The notes beneath the pieces were generated by a model. It searched no databases. It was given only the letters and a program-made list of their open reading frames with translations, and had not been told where the DNA came from. From Enterococcus dispar ATCC 51266 (GTDB lineage: Bacteria; Bacillota; Bacilli; Lactobacillales; Enterococcaceae), in NCBI RefSeq assembly GCF_000406945.1, contig NZ_KE136354.1, positions 551,707 through 615,706 of the forward strand: a stretch of DNA of 64,000 nt, in the 5' to 3' direction. Position numbers and translations under genes: made by a program. Shown here piece by piece: positions 12,018 through 21,093 of the stretch; positions within the stretch are counted from its first letter, which is position 1, and each line of letters begins with the position of its first letter.

Positions 12018-12398
12018 GTGGAAATCAAACGTCAAAAACCAGTGGTAGCTGCTTATCACTATGATCAACCTAATGCTGAACAAAATGTTGAAACACAATT
12101 ACAAGTAGGTTTTACGCCTTTAAATACAGATGATCAAACCTATCCAAAAGAAAATTCAATTATTCGGTGTATTTTGGATTTTCGTTTAGTTTTTGAAGAA
12201 TATGTTATTTCTGGTCGTGTTAGTCAAATTAACCATGTGATTAATCGGAAAATAGAAAGTCAAGTTGACGTGACAGAAGAAGAGGTTAATGAGATTGTAG
12301 CGCCCTTATTTGATATTGTGAAACGAATGACGTATGAAGTTACCGAAATTGCAACTGATGAACCCGGGTTGACCCTTAATTTTCAAACAGAAGCTTAG
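12018..12398 (+). CDS. DUF1149 family protein
   Basis: A 126-residue protein resembling the DUF1149 family of Enterococcus and Streptococcus (N-terminus of the type MEIKRQKxxV). No catalytic motif is visible and the function is not known. The start is taken as GTG at 12018 because GAGGAGG (12004-12010) is 7 bases upstream; the in-frame ATG at 11994 lies before that site. The next gene begins 9 bases after the stop, so the two form an operon closed by the terminator at about 12.8 kb. Confidence 0.8.
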   Translation: MEIKRQKPVVAAYHYDQPNAEQNVETQLQVGFTPLNTDDQTYPKENSIIRCILDFRLVFEEYVISGRVSQINHVINRKIESQVDVTEEEVNEIVAPLFDIVKRMTYEVTEIATDEPGLTLNFQTEA

Positions 12399-12407
12399 GA
12401 GAAGAAA

Positions 12408-12782
12408 ATGTTTACAGAAGATATTCAAATTATGTTATATGTAGATGATGTCAAAAAAGCTGTGGCCTTTTGGCAAGCTTTAGATTTTATTGTTATCGAA
12501 GAACAAAAAGTTGATGGTACCAGTGTAGTGGAGCTTGCGGCGACAAAAGAGGCAAAGGCTCATTTTGTGTTATATGATCGTGAATTTATTGAAAGTAATT
12601 CACCGGAAGTTGCTACTAACTCACCATCATTAATGTTTTTTAGTCAAGATATTTTCAGTTTGTATAAAAAAATTGAGAAATTGGCTGTACCGTTAGGTGA
12701 AATGATTTCTCTTGGTGAGCGTGAAGTGTTCAATTTTGCTGATCCTGATGGCAATTATTTCGCGGTTTCTAGTATAAAATAA
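12408..12782 (+). CDS. VOC family (glyoxalase/bleomycin-resistance fold) protein
   Basis: A 124-residue vicinal-oxygen-chelate superfamily protein. It has the pattern of one betaalphabetabetabeta pair of modules: an N-terminal strand-helix (MLYVDDVKKAVAFWQALDF) and a C-terminal FADPDGNYFAVSS, typical of small VOC enzymes and binding proteins. Substrate cannot be told. ATG with AGGAGAAGAA upstream. Last gene of its operon. Confidence 0.88.
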   Translation: MFTEDIQIMLYVDDVKKAVAFWQALDFIVIEEQKVDGTSVVELAATKEAKAHFVLYDREFIESNSPEVATNSPSLMFFSQDIFSLYKKIEKLAVPLGEMISLGEREVFNFADPDGNYFAVSSIK

Positions 12783-12786
12783 AACA

Positions 12787-12839
12787 AAAAAGTCGAAGAT
12801 AAGCGTGTTTGACACACGTTGCTTATCTTCGGCTTTTTT
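12787..12839 (+). terminator. Strong terminator after the VOC gene
   Basis: A long hairpin (AAAAAGTCGAAGATAAGC against its complement with a wobble) followed by six T. The A-run on the left side means it could also serve the minus-strand operon. Confidence 0.93.
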
Positions 12840-12869
12840 GTTATGTGCGGACTTGTCTATATTTAAAAT

Positions 12870-12959
12870 TCAGCCATTATCGCGGGCAATCGCACCCGTA
12901 TCCATTGCCTCTTTCAAATCTTTTATGAATTGATGGATAAATTTTGTTAATTTATTCAT
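12870..12959 (-). CDS. Possible 29-residue small ORF at the end of the exporter operon
   Basis: A minus-strand frame, MNKLTKFIHQFIKDLKEAM at its start, whose ATG overlaps the permease stop region (ATGAATAA arrangement). It is amphipathic and has no strong ribosome binding site; coupling to the permease by overlap is possible. The gap it fills is otherwise unexplained. It may be chance; conservation in relatives would decide. Confidence 0.3.
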   Translation of the reverse strand: MNKLTKFIHQFIKDLKEAMDTGAIARDNG

Positions 12960-14175
12960 ATCGTAAGGCCTCGATTGGATCTAGACGAGCAGCTTTGCGA
13001 GCAGGGTATACGCCAAAAAATATACCGATGGCACTAGAAAATAGTAGCACAAAAGCAATGGACCCCAACGTAAAGTGGGCGGTTATATTTAAGGCGTTGG
13101 CAACGATTAAAGCCAGAGATGCACCTAAGAGTAAACCAATCAAACCGCCAATCAAGCACAAAATAACAGATTCCGTTAGAAATTGGAATAAAATATTATT
13201 ATTTGTCGCTCCTAATGCTTTTCTCGTTCCAATTTCACGGGTTCGTTCAGTCACAGAAACTAACATAATATTCATTACGCCAATACCACCTACTAATAAT
13301 GCAATGGCGGCTACGGCAGCGATGAAGTTAATGAACAAGCCTAAAACATTATTGACTTCATCTAAGGCTTGTAAGAAATTGGTTGCCGTATAAACTTTAT
13401 CGCCTACAGTATCATGTCGTACGGATAAAATATTAACAATTTGTTTTGAGACAGTATCAATATCATCTTTTGACTTGGCAATCACCGTTAGTTCGCTCAT
13501 TTTTGTAGCATCTGGTTGCAAAGTAACAGCTGTCGTAAGTGGTATTGCCAAATAGCCGGGCATTTTATCAGTATCAAAAGATCCCATCATGTTTTCCATA
13601 GTACCTTTGGTCACGCCGAGAATCCGTAGCGTAACTTGCCCATTTTGATTTTTGACTGTAATTTTTTCGCCAACTACATTTTCACGCCCATTAAAGAAGT
13701 AACGGGCAGTATCTGCACTGATAATGGTTACTTTCGCATTTTCTTCATATTCAGTCTGGTTAAAATAGCGGCCATAAAGAAGGTCTTTATCCATCATTTG
13801 ATTCGTGTATTGCAAATCGGGCATACCAGCTAACGCTATTCCAAATTTACTTTTATCATTTGCTGTTAAGTTTCCTTGGATGTTGGTAACAGCTGAAATA
13901 TGATCGATATTTGGAATACTACGTTTTAGTGCTAACACATCTTGTGAAGTAATTTTTTGACTGTCACTAGCGTCTTGACTAGTTGAAACAGAGATGGTAG
14001 AAGCGCCTAAGTCACTAAAAGTACCGTTAATCTCTTTAGTTGCCCCGTTTCCGACTGCTAAAATCGCAATCACGGCGCTAATTCCAATAATAATGCCCAA
14101 CATGGTCAAAAATGACCGCATTTTATTGGCTAAAATACTATCTAGTGCCATCTTAAAACTTTCGCTTATTCCCAT
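12952..14175 (-). CDS. ABC transporter permease, MacB/FtsX type
   Basis: A 407-residue permease of the MacB/YknZ family with one N-terminal membrane helix, a large extracytoplasmic MacB periplasmic-core domain (residues about 40-250) and three C-terminal helices ending in the FtsX domain (ISVTERTREIGTRKALGAT-like coupling motif). Such permeases do not pump through a channel but transmit force to an outside partner. It is the third gene of an adaptor-ATPase-permease operon resembling Bacillus yknXYZ, which protects against a toxic peptide. Substrate here unknown; an antimicrobial peptide exporter or resistance pump is likely. Confidence 0.93.
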   Translation of the reverse strand: MGISESFKMALDSILANKMRSFLTMLGIIIGISAVIAILAVGNGATKEINGTFSDLGASTISVSTSQDASDSQKITSQDVLALKRSIPNIDHISAVTNIQGNLTANDKSKFGIALAGMPDLQYTNQMMDKDLLYGRYFNQTEYEENAKVTIISADTARYFFNGRENVVGEKITVKNQNGQVTLRILGVTKGTMENMMGSFDTDKMPGYLAIPLTTAVTLQPDATKMSELTVIAKSKDDIDTVSKQIVNILSVRHDTVGDKVYTATNFLQALDEVNNVLGLFINFIAAVAAIALLVGGIGVMNIMLVSVTERTREIGTRKALGATNNNILFQFLTESVILCLIGGLIGLLLGASLALIVANALNITAHFTLGSIAFVLLFSSAIGIFFGVYPARKAARLDPIEALRYE

Positions 14176-14187
14176 TTTTGACCCTCC

Positions 14188-14880
14188 TTATAATTTTTTT
14201 CGTTCAGGCACCGAATTATCGGCAATAATTTCACCGTCTTTAAATGAAACGATACGTTTGGTGTACTGCGCAACGTCAGGTTCATGGGTAACCATTACAA
14301 CAGTTGTTCCATTATCATTTAAATCTTGAAAAATTTTCATGATTTCCATTGTAGTTTTGGAATCCAAATTTCCAGTAGGTTCATCTGCCATCAAAACAAC
14401 TGGGTCATTTACAATTGCGCGGGCGATTGCAACCCGTTGTTTTTGTCCACCAGATATTGCGTTAGGACGATGGTGTACCCGATCGGCTAAGCCGACTTGT
14501 TCCAATGCTTTTAAGGCTCTTTTTTTTCGCTCAGATTTTGAGACACCGGCATAGACTAAAGGAAGTGCAATATTTTCTAACAATGTCATTCGCGGCATTA
14601 AATTAAACGATTGAAAGACAAAACCAATTTCTTGATTGCGGACCTTAGCACTTTCAATATCTGTTAGATGCGTCACATCTTTTCCATTTAAAAGATAGGT
14701 GCCGTCATCAAAGCGATCCAACAAACCCAAAATATTCATCATGGTTGATTTACCAGAGCCACTAGGACCCATGATTGAGGTAAATTCACCTTCTGCGATA
14801 TGGAGGTCTACATGTTTTAGCGCCATCAATTCTTCACCGCCAGTACGGTAAATTTTCACGACATTTTTCAAATCAATCAT
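14188..14880 (-). CDS. ABC transporter ATP-binding protein, MacB/LolD type
   Basis: A 230-residue ATPase with Walker [11 protein letters not shown]-loop region [13 protein letters not shown], signature [14 protein letters not shown], Walker [13 protein letters not shown] and the switch His (MVTHEP). The EPTGNLD string and the FNLMP segment are typical of the MacB/LolD/FtsE clade. It sits 12 bases upstream of the permease and 8 bases downstream of the adaptor, so the three are one transcription unit. It energises the permease. Confidence 0.95.
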   Translation of the reverse strand: MIDLKNVVKIYRTGGEELMALKHVDLHIAEGEFTSIMGPSGSGKSTMMNILGLLDRFDDGTYLLNGKDVTHLTDIESAKVRNQEIGFVFQSFNLMPRMTLLENIALPLVYAGVSKSERKKRALKALEQVGLADRVHHRPNAISGGQKQRVAIARAIVNDPVVLMADEPTGNLDSKTTMEIMKIFQDLNDNGTTVVMVTHEPDVAQYTKRIVSFKDGEIIADNSVPERKKL

Positions 14881-14888
14881 TTTATCAC

Positions 14889-15749
14889 CTACTCTTTAGT
14901 GACGGAACTGCCGTCTTTAAGATTGGATGCAGGAGACAAGATAACGCGGTCACCGTCAGTAATGCCATTTTTAATAACAATAAACTGATCAGATTGAATA
15001 CCGGTTTCTACTTTAGTAATTTTAGCTTTTTCATCTTTTACTTCGTAGACAATGGGTTCATTTTTATCGTTGTAAGTGAGAGCTTCAATTGGAATCGCTA
15101 ATGCATCTTTTTCAGTGGCGATTGTAATGGTTACATCGGCCGCAAAACCGGCATACAATTCTTTTGGTTTATCGTCAAAGGTTACCACTGCACCTAATGT
15201 CGCTGCGCCATTGGTCCCTTGAGATATTGTAGCAGTCGGATCTTTTTCGGTGACTTTGCCAGTATAATCTTGACCACCAGAAGAAATGTTGGTTTTTTGA
15301 TCAACCTTTACTTGGCGTGCTTCAGAATTAGATAGTGCTAATTGTACTTTTAAATTAGCTAAATCAGAAATTACAATGGAAGCTTTGCCTTGTTGGGCAG
15401 CAGTGTCGGGTTGTCCAGTTTTAATATTTACTTCGGTGACGGTGCCGGCAATGCCTGCTTTAAGCGTTAAGCCGCTGTCATATGTGGCTAAAACTTGATC
15501 CTTTTCGACGGTATCGCCTACTTTAACGTTTAAGTCCGTGACATTGCCAGTGCCAACCAAATTCTCTGTTTCATTGGGAATTAGAGTCCCTGTAGTGCTT
15601 AAGGTTTCAGTAACATCCATTTTTTTTGCAGTTGCACTGCGCACGGTGATTGTCTTACTTTTGTTGCTTTCGCCATTAAATAAAGCAAAGCCGATTGCTC
15701 CGACGATAACGACGCCTGCTAATAGAATACCAATAGTTTTTTTCTGCAT
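14889..15749 (-). CDS. Efflux adaptor (HlyD/RND membrane-fusion type) protein
   Basis: A 286-residue adaptor with an N-terminal membrane anchor (KTIGILLAGVVIVGAIGFAL) and barrel-sandwich (lipoyl-like) halves containing GTGNVTDLNVKVGDTVEKD and AGIAGTVTEVNIKTG, followed by a beta-barrel and membrane-proximal domain. It is the YknX/MacA counterpart of the following ATPase and permease. The ATG at 15749 is preferred because AAAGAGTG lies 6 bases upstream; the ATG 21 bases earlier has no such site. First gene of the minus-strand operon. Confidence 0.92.
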   Translation of the reverse strand: MQKKTIGILLAGVVIVGAIGFALFNGESNKSKTITVRSATAKKMDVTETLSTTGTLIPNETENLVGTGNVTDLNVKVGDTVEKDQVLATYDSGLTLKAGIAGTVTEVNIKTGQPDTAAQQGKASIVISDLANLKVQLALSNSEARQVKVDQKTNISSGGQDYTGKVTEKDPTATISQGTNGAATLGAVVTFDDKPKELYAGFAADVTITIATEKDALAIPIEALTYNDKNEPIVYEVKDEKAKITKVETGIQSDQFIVIKNGITDGDRVILSPASNLKDGSSVTKE

Positions 15750-15794
15750 TATTTTCACTCTTTTCCCCATAGATTATGACATGGTGTCGTTCTC

Positions 15795-15824
15795 ATTCTA
15801 AAGGTTTTTCTACCTGGTGTCCAA
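15795..15824 (-). promoter_or_regulatory. Promoter of the minus-strand exporter operon
   Basis: On the minus strand TTGGAC, an 18-base spacer and TAGAAT lie about 45 bases before the adaptor start. The -35 boxes of this and the opposite promoter are about 10 bases apart. Confidence 0.5.
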
Positions 15825-15833
15825 ATATAGTAT

Positions 15834-15864
15834 TTGAAAGTTTTGTGAAGTTTTTTGGTATAAT
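15834..15864 (+). promoter_or_regulatory. Promoter of the phosphatase gene
   Basis: TTGAAA, a 19-base spacer, then TATAAT preceded by TGG (extended -10), 19 bases before the phosphatase start. Confidence 0.6.
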
Positions 15865-15882
15865 TAATGTGAGGTGAAGATG

Positions 15883-16617
15883 ATGAAAAAATATGTGTAT
15901 GCGATTGGCGATATTCACGGCGAGTATGAGTTGTTTAAAAAACTTTTAGCGTATTTTGATTCCACCCAACATCAGTTAGTATTAATCGGGGATTTAAACG
16001 ATCGAGGCAAACGCAGCAAAGAGTGTCTTTTGTTAGGGAAAAATTTGGCAGAAGAATTCGGTGCTATTTATCTGCGGGGCAACCATGAAGAGTATCTTTT
16101 ACAGTTTTTAACGTATCCCGAAGATTGGTTTTCTTCTTATTTGCATAATGGGGGCAAAGAGACGATTGAAAGTCTTTTGCATACCGGCGCTTGTGAGGAG
16201 TATTCTCCAACTGAAATTGCATTAATGATTCGCAGTCGCTATCGGGATTTAATTGATTTTTTAACGAAGCGGCCTTTATATTACGAATGGGAAGATTATC
16301 TTTTTGTTCATGCCGGTGTTGACTTAGCCAAAAAAGACTGGCATGATACGGCTTCTGCTGATTTTATTTGGATTCGGGAACCTTTTCATAAAGGAAAAAA
16401 TAGAACAGGAAAAAAGATTGTGTTTGGTCACACCATTACCCCGATGCTCCATGGCGATATGACGACTACGGATCTGTGGCTTTCAGATAATAAAATTGGT
16501 ATCGACGGGGGCGGGGTCTTTGGCGGTTCTATTCATGGCGTAATTTTTGATAAAAATGGAATTCGACAAGATATTGAATATCAAAATTTACACGGACCTT
16601 GGCAACCCGAGTTTTGA
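15883..16617 (+). CDS. PPP-family metallophosphatase
   Basis: A cytoplasmic metallophosphoesterase of about 244 residues of the PPP serine/threonine phosphatase type. All metal-binding motifs are present in order: GDIHG, GDLNDRG, GNHEEY, VHAGVD and GHTI. Bacterial members act on phosphoproteins, diadenosine tetraphosphate or other small phosphates; the substrate cannot be assigned. Three candidate starts (GTG 15874, ATG 15880, ATG 15883) lie close together; the last is best spaced from GAGGTG. Monocistronic with own promoter and terminator. Confidence 0.92.
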   Translation: MKKYVYAIGDIHGEYELFKKLLAYFDSTQHQLVLIGDLNDRGKRSKECLLLGKNLAEEFGAIYLRGNHEEYLLQFLTYPEDWFSSYLHNGGKETIESLLHTGACEEYSPTEIALMIRSRYRDLIDFLTKRPLYYEWEDYLFVHAGVDLAKKDWHDTASADFIWIREPFHKGKNRTGKKIVFGHTITPMLHGDMTTTDLWLSDNKIGIDGGGVFGGSIHGVIFDKNGIRQDIEYQNLHGPWQPEF

Positions 16618-16641
16618 GAAATGATTTAAATCGACAGACTT

Positions 16642-16671
16642 GAAGTGACTTTTATCAGTCACTTCTTTTTT
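16642..16671 (+). terminator. Terminator after the phosphatase gene
   Basis: GAAGTGACT pairs with AGTCACTTC around a short loop, followed by seven T. Confidence 0.93.
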
Positions 16672-16695
16672 GCCCTAATTGATGAACCTATTCTA

Positions 16696-16704
16696 TGGTA
16701 AAAT
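16696..16704 (+). promoter_or_regulatory. Putative promoter of tex
   Basis: TGGTAAAAT extended -10, identical to the one before rsmD, 30 bases before the tex start; -35 unclear. Confidence 0.4.
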
Positions 16705-16733
16705 AAATGAGTTCAAAAGAAAGGTGAGATGAT

Positions 16734-18902
16734 ATGACAGTAGTCAATCAAGATTTATTAGCTTTATTGCAGGGAGAACTTGCAAGTTATACGAAAAAAC
16801 AATTACAACAAGTTTTAAGCTTGTTATTAGATGGTAACACTGTACCTTTTATTGCCCGCTATCGAAAAGAAGCAACCGGCAATTTAGATGAAGTGCAAAT
16901 TCGTGAAATCGAAGAACGTTACCAATATTTAGAAAACCTTGAAAAACGTAAAAGTGAAGTATTGCGTCTAATTGAAGAGCAAGAAAAATTAACCCCTGAT
17001 CTTGCTGCTAGTATTCAATCTGCCAGCAAAATGCAACAGGTAGAAGACTTGTATCGTCCTTATAAACAAAAGCGACGTACTAAAGCGACCATTGCCAAAG
17101 AACAAGGATTGGAACCATTGGCCAAATGGCTGCTGTCTTTTCCTAATGAATCCGTGTTAGAAAAAGCGACAACTTTTATGACAGAGGAAGTTCTGGATGC
17201 GAATGCAGCAATAGCCGGTGCCCATGAAATTTTAGCAGAAACATTTGCCGATTCTGCTAAGTTTAGAACATGGATTAGACAAAAAACGTTTGAGCAGGGA
17301 CTTTACACAAGTACAGCAAAAAAAGTAGAACAAGATGAAAAAGGTGTATATGAAATGTATTACACTTTTGAAGAACCGGTTAAAAAAATGGTCTCCCACC
17401 GCATTTTAGCCACAAACCGGGGTGAAAAAGAGGATATTTTAAAAGTTGCTGTTGTAGCTCCGGAAGCAGAAATCTTAAATTATTTAAATCGCCAAATCAT
17501 TAAAGGAGAAGGTGAAGCGGTAATTTATGTGACGGAAGCGTATGAAGATGCATATAAACGCTTTATCGCACCGGCAATTGAACGGGAAATTCGCAATGAA
17601 TTGACAGAAAAAGCTGATGAACAAGCGATTGCTGTTTTTGGTGAAAATTTACGAAATTTATTATTGCAACCACCGTTGAAAGGAAAAGTAGTATTAGGCT
17701 TTGATCCCGCTTATCGAACGGGGTGCAAATTAGCCGTTTTAGATGAAACCGGCAAAGTTTTAGATATTGCAGTTATTTATCCCCATAAACCAGCACCGCA
17801 AAATAAACGTCAAGCGGCTGGTCCGTTTTTCAAAGAATTAATCACAAAATATGGCGTTCAAATGATCGCCATTGGCAATGGGACGGCAAGTCGCGAGTCA
17901 GAACAATTCGTGGCGGAGCAAATTCGTGATTTAAAACAAGAAGTCTACTATGTGATTGTAAATGAAGCAGGGGCTTCTGTATATTCTGCCAGCGCGATTG
18001 CCAGAGGCGAGTTTCCAAATTTGCAAGTCGAAGAAAGAAGTGCCATCAGTATCGGACGGCGCTTGCAAGACCCATTAGCAGAATTAGTAAAAATCGATCC
18101 TAAAGCAGTTGGTGTAGGGCAATATCAGCACGATGTTTCCCAAAAACGTTTGGCAGAACAATTGGATTTTGTAGTTGAAACGGTGACCAACCAAGTCGGG
18201 GTAGATGTTAATACTGCTAGTCCACAACTTTTACAACATATTGCGGGATTAAATAAAACGACAGCGCAAAATATTTTTAACTACCGGGAAGAAAATGGAG
18301 CCTTTATTAAACGAAATCAATTAAAAAAAGTTCCCCGCCTTGGACCAAAAGCTTATGAACAGGCAATTGGTTTTCTACGTATCCCTGGCGGCAGCGATAT
18401 TTTAGACAATACCAGCATTCACCCGGAAAGCTATAGTTTAGCTAAAGAAATTTTAAAACGTGCGACGATCAAATTAACTGAGCTTGGCACAAAAGATGCG
18501 ACAGTGCGGCTGGAAAGTTTGAATGCTGAAAAAATCGCCGCAGAGTTAGATGCTGGTACGGCTACTGTAACGGATATTTTACAAGCATTAGTGCGACCTG
18601 GACGTGATATGCGCGATGAAATGCCAGCACCTCTTTTACGAAAAGATGTCTTGACTATGAGTGATTTAAAACCAGGCATGGAATTAAAAGGTACAGTTCG
18701 CAATGTGATTGATTTTGGCGCTTTTGTAGATATTGGTGTTAAACAAGATGGACTTGTCCATATTTCAAAACTCAGTCGCCGTTTTGTAAAACAACCAAAA
18801 GATGTTGTGGCGGTTGGCGATGTGGTGACGGTTTGGGTAGAGCAAGTGGATGAACAAAAAGGACGCATTAGCTTGACCATGTTAAATCCTACAGGCGAAT
18901 AA
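16734..18902 (+). CDS. tex: Tex family RNA-binding transcription accessory protein
   Basis: Tex is a conserved nucleic-acid-binding protein of unclear molecular role, related to the eukaryotic Spt6 core. The 722 residues match the family: N-terminal helical Tex region, YqgF/RNase H-like domain (VVLGFDPAYRTGCKLAVLDE, about residues 320-340), helix-hairpin-helix motifs (NQLKKVPRLGPKAYEQA), and a C-terminal S1 domain (DFGAFVDIGVKQDGLVHIS). ATG preceded by AAAGGTGAGATGAT. The SprT-family gene follows one base after its stop, as in many lactobacilli. Confidence 0.96.
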   Translation: MTVVNQDLLALLQGELASYTKKQLQQVLSLLLDGNTVPFIARYRKEATGNLDEVQIREIEERYQYLENLEKRKSEVLRLIEEQEKLTPDLAASIQSASKMQQVEDLYRPYKQKRRTKATIAKEQGLEPLAKWLLSFPNESVLEKATTFMTEEVLDANAAIAGAHEILAETFADSAKFRTWIRQKTFEQGLYTSTAKKVEQDEKGVYEMYYTFEEPVKKMVSHRILATNRGEKEDILKVAVVAPEAEILNYLNRQIIKGEGEAVIYVTEAYEDAYKRFIAPAIEREIRNELTEKADEQAIAVFGENLRNLLLQPPLKGKVVLGFDPAYRTGCKLAVLDETGKVLDIAVIYPHKPAPQNKRQAAGPFFKELITKYGVQMIAIGNGTASRESEQFVAEQIRDLKQEVYYVIVNEAGASVYSASAIARGEFPNLQVEERSAISIGRRLQDPLAELVKIDPKAVGVGQYQHDVSQKRLAEQLDFVVETVTNQVGVDVNTASPQLLQHIAGLNKTTAQNIFNYREENGAFIKRNQLKKVPRLGPKAYEQAIGFLRIPGGSDILDNTSIHPESYSLAKEILKRATIKLTELGTKDATVRLESLNAEKIAAELDAGTATVTDILQALVRPGRDMRDEMPAPLLRKDVLTMSDLKPGMELKGTVRNVIDFGAFVDIGVKQDGLVHISKLSRRFVKQPKDVVAVGDVVTVWVEQVDEQKGRISLTMLNPTGE

Positions 18903-18903
18903 A

Positions 18904-19368
18904 ATGACAGAAGCACAGTTACAAAAATTAGTAGAAGAAATATCGCTAAAATTTTTTAAGCGTCCTTTTAGGCACCGCGCTATTTTCAATAAACGATTAA
19001 AAACTACAGGTGGAAGGTATCATTTGTCTGATCATCATCTTGATTTTAATCCGACACTATTTGCCGGAATATCCCGACAAGAACAGATTGGGATTATTAA
19101 GCATGAATTATGCCATTACCATTTGCATCTATTAAACAAAGGTTATCGCCACCAAGATCGCGATTTTAAAGTTTTATTAGCTACAGTTGGTGGAAGTCGA
19201 TTTGCCCCGCGCTTGCCCCAAGGAAAAGAAAGTAAAGCAAAAAAACAAGTAACCTATTGCTGTAGTGGCTGTGGACAGATTTATATCCGCCAAAGAAAAA
19301 TTAATACCCAGCGCTTTGTCTGCGGAAAATGTGGACAAAAACTGCAATTTTTAAAAATTGTTAGCTAA
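18904..19368 (+). CDS. SprT family protein
   Basis: A 154-residue SprT-like (YdcK) protein. It has a gluzincin-like motif HELCHYHLH that fits HExxH, and a C-terminal zinc ribbon with two Cys pairs (CCSGCG and CGKCGQ). Metal-dependent protease activity is plausible by relation to SPRTN, but bacterial substrates are unknown. The ATG overlaps the tex stop region (TAAAATG) and there is no separate promoter, so it is cotranscribed with tex. Confidence 0.92.
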   Translation: MTEAQLQKLVEEISLKFFKRPFRHRAIFNKRLKTTGGRYHLSDHHLDFNPTLFAGISRQEQIGIIKHELCHYHLHLLNKGYRHQDRDFKVLLATVGGSRFAPRLPQGKESKAKKQVTYCCSGCGQIYIRQRKINTQRFVCGKCGQKLQFLKIVS

Positions 19369-19382
19369 TTTTTGAAAAAAGA

Positions 19383-19411
19383 GTTGCTAAAATCGCTGTT
19401 AGCGGCTTTTT
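19383..19411 (+). terminator. Terminator after the SprT-family gene
   Basis: An 8-bp stem with two G-T pairs (GTTGCTAA with TTAGCGGC) and five T. Confidence 0.7.
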
Positions 19412-19600
19412 AAATAAAACTCATTGAATTTTTATCATTTTTGTTAGATAATGAAGCTCGTGCAAATTATTAGCTCGTTTTTTAGAAGATAAAGATAGAA
19501 TTTTATCTGAAAAAAATGACAGATTGGTTTGAAAAAGCAAACAAAAAACAAAAGAGTTTTTACGCGATTGATAGAATGGAAGAAAAGAGGCTAAATTAGG

Positions 19601-20935
19601 ATGAATGACAAAGATAAGCTTTATCATTTTGTCGGAATCAAGGGTTCTGGCATGAGTTCACTAGCATTAGTATTACATGAAAAAGGATACAACGTACAAG
19701 GTTCTGACGTTGAAAAATATTTCTTTACTCAACGGGATTTGGAAAAAGCTGGGATTACGATTTTACCCTTTAGTGCTGACAATATTAAACCTGATATGAT
19801 TGTCATTGCAGGGAATGCTTTTGACGATACCCATGAAGAAATTGTACGCGCCAAAGAATTAGGGTGTGAAGTCATTCGTTATCATGACTTTATTGGCCGC
19901 TTTATTAATGATTATACGAGTATTGCAGTTACTGGTTCTCACGGTAAAACCAGCACTACTGGCTTATTGGCTCACGTTTTTAGTGGTGTTTCCCCAACTA
20001 GTTATTTGATTGGCGATGGCACAGGCCATGGAGTACCCGATGCAGACTTTTTTGCTTTTGAGGCATGCGAATACCGCCGTCACTTTTTAGCATATGCTCC
20101 TGATTATGCTATTATGACAAATATTGATTTTGATCATCCTGATTACTATAAGAGTATTGAAGATGTTTTTAATGCATTCCAATCAATGGCTCATCAAGTG
20201 AAAAAAGGTATTTTTGCTTATGGTGATGACGCTTATTTACGTAAATTAGAATCAGAAGCACCTATTTATTACTATGGATTAAATGATGATGATGATATTC
20301 AAGCAAAAAATATTAAACGAACAACAAAAGGTTCTGAATTTGATGTTTTTGTAAAAGGTAAAGAAATTGGTCATTTCAGCCTGCCTGCTTTTGGTAAACA
20401 TAATATTTTAAATGCATTAGGTGTAATTGGAATTGCCTATTTAGAAGGTATCGACATGACAGAAGTGGCAGAAGAAATGCAAACTTTTGCCGGTGTGAAA
20501 CGCCGCTTTAGTGAGAAAAAAGTAGCGGATATGACGATTGTCGATGACTACGCCCATCATCCAGCTGAAATTAAAGCGACTATTGACGCTGCACGTCAAA
20601 AATACCCGGATAAAGAAATTATTGCCGTTTTCCAACCCCATACATTTACTCGGACAATCGCTTTAATGGATGATTTTGCCCAAGCGTTAGATTTAGCGGA
20701 TAAAGTATTTTTGTGTGATATTTTTGGATCAGCTAGAGAAGCCAAAGGCGACGTTAAGATTGAAGATTTGGGCGCTAAGATTAAAAAAGGTGGCCAAGTC
20801 ATTAAAGAAGAAAATGTTTCCCCGTTACTTGATTTTGAAAATGCGGTGATGATTTTTATGGGCGCAGGCGATGTACAAAAATTTGAAGCGGCCTATGAAA
20901 AACTTTTGAGCAATACTACGCGTAATCGTTCTTAA
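19601..20935 (+). CDS. murC: UDP-N-acetylmuramate--L-alanine ligase
   Basis: MurC adds L-alanine to UDP-MurNAc, the first peptide step of peptidoglycan synthesis. The 444 residues carry the N-terminal Rossmann glycine motif ([14 protein letters not shown]), the Mur ligase ATP loop ([12 protein letters not shown]), and a C-terminal [14 protein letters not shown] with the conserved His pair of MurC. ATG start with GAAAAGAGG about 11 bases upstream. It is monocistronic here. Confidence 0.96.
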   Translation: MNDKDKLYHFVGIKGSGMSSLALVLHEKGYNVQGSDVEKYFFTQRDLEKAGITILPFSADNIKPDMIVIAGNAFDDTHEEIVRAKELGCEVIRYHDFIGRFINDYTSIAVTGSHGKTSTTGLLAHVFSGVSPTSYLIGDGTGHGVPDADFFAFEACEYRRHFLAYAPDYAIMTNIDFDHPDYYKSIEDVFNAFQSMAHQVKKGIFAYGDDAYLRKLESEAPIYYYGLNDDDDIQAKNIKRTTKGSEFDVFVKGKEIGHFSLPAFGKHNILNALGVIGIAYLEGIDMTEVAEEMQTFAGVKRRFSEKKVADMTIVDDYAHHPAEIKATIDAARQKYPDKEIIAVFQPHTFTRTIALMDDFAQALDLADKVFLCDIFGSAREAKGDVKIEDLGAKIKKGGQVIKEENVSPLLDFENAVMIFMGAGDVQKFEAAYEKLLSNTTRNRS

Positions 20936-20940
20936 ATATA

Positions 20941-20973
20941 AAAAACTGGTGCAGGTGAATGCACCAGTTTTTT
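20941..20973 (+). terminator. Terminator after murC
   Basis: AAACTGGTGCA pairs with TGCACCAGTTT around a six-base loop, followed by T-run. Confidence 0.94.
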
Positions 20974-21019
20974 ATATCTTTTCTTTAAAAACGTGTAGTA
21001 TCAGCGTTAGATTGAAAAC

Positions 21020-21047
21020 TTGCACTTTTAAAGGGTTCTGATACAAT
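21020..21047 (+). promoter_or_regulatory. Promoter of the MaoC-like gene
   Basis: TTGCAC, 16-base spacer, TACAAT with TGA before it. Confidence 0.65.
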
Positions 21048-21093
21048 AATGATAAAATCTACCAAATGATATTAAAACATGGAGGAATCAAAT

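Noticed and set aside
12944-13393. Plus-strand open frame of 149 codons opposite the ABC permease
   Set aside because: It lies wholly antisense to a clear permease gene, has no ribosome binding site and an unnatural composition rich in Pro, Lys and Ala; shadow frame.
18431-18916. Minus-strand frame of 161 codons opposite tex
   Set aside because: Shadow of the conserved S1 and HhH regions of tex; no start signal.
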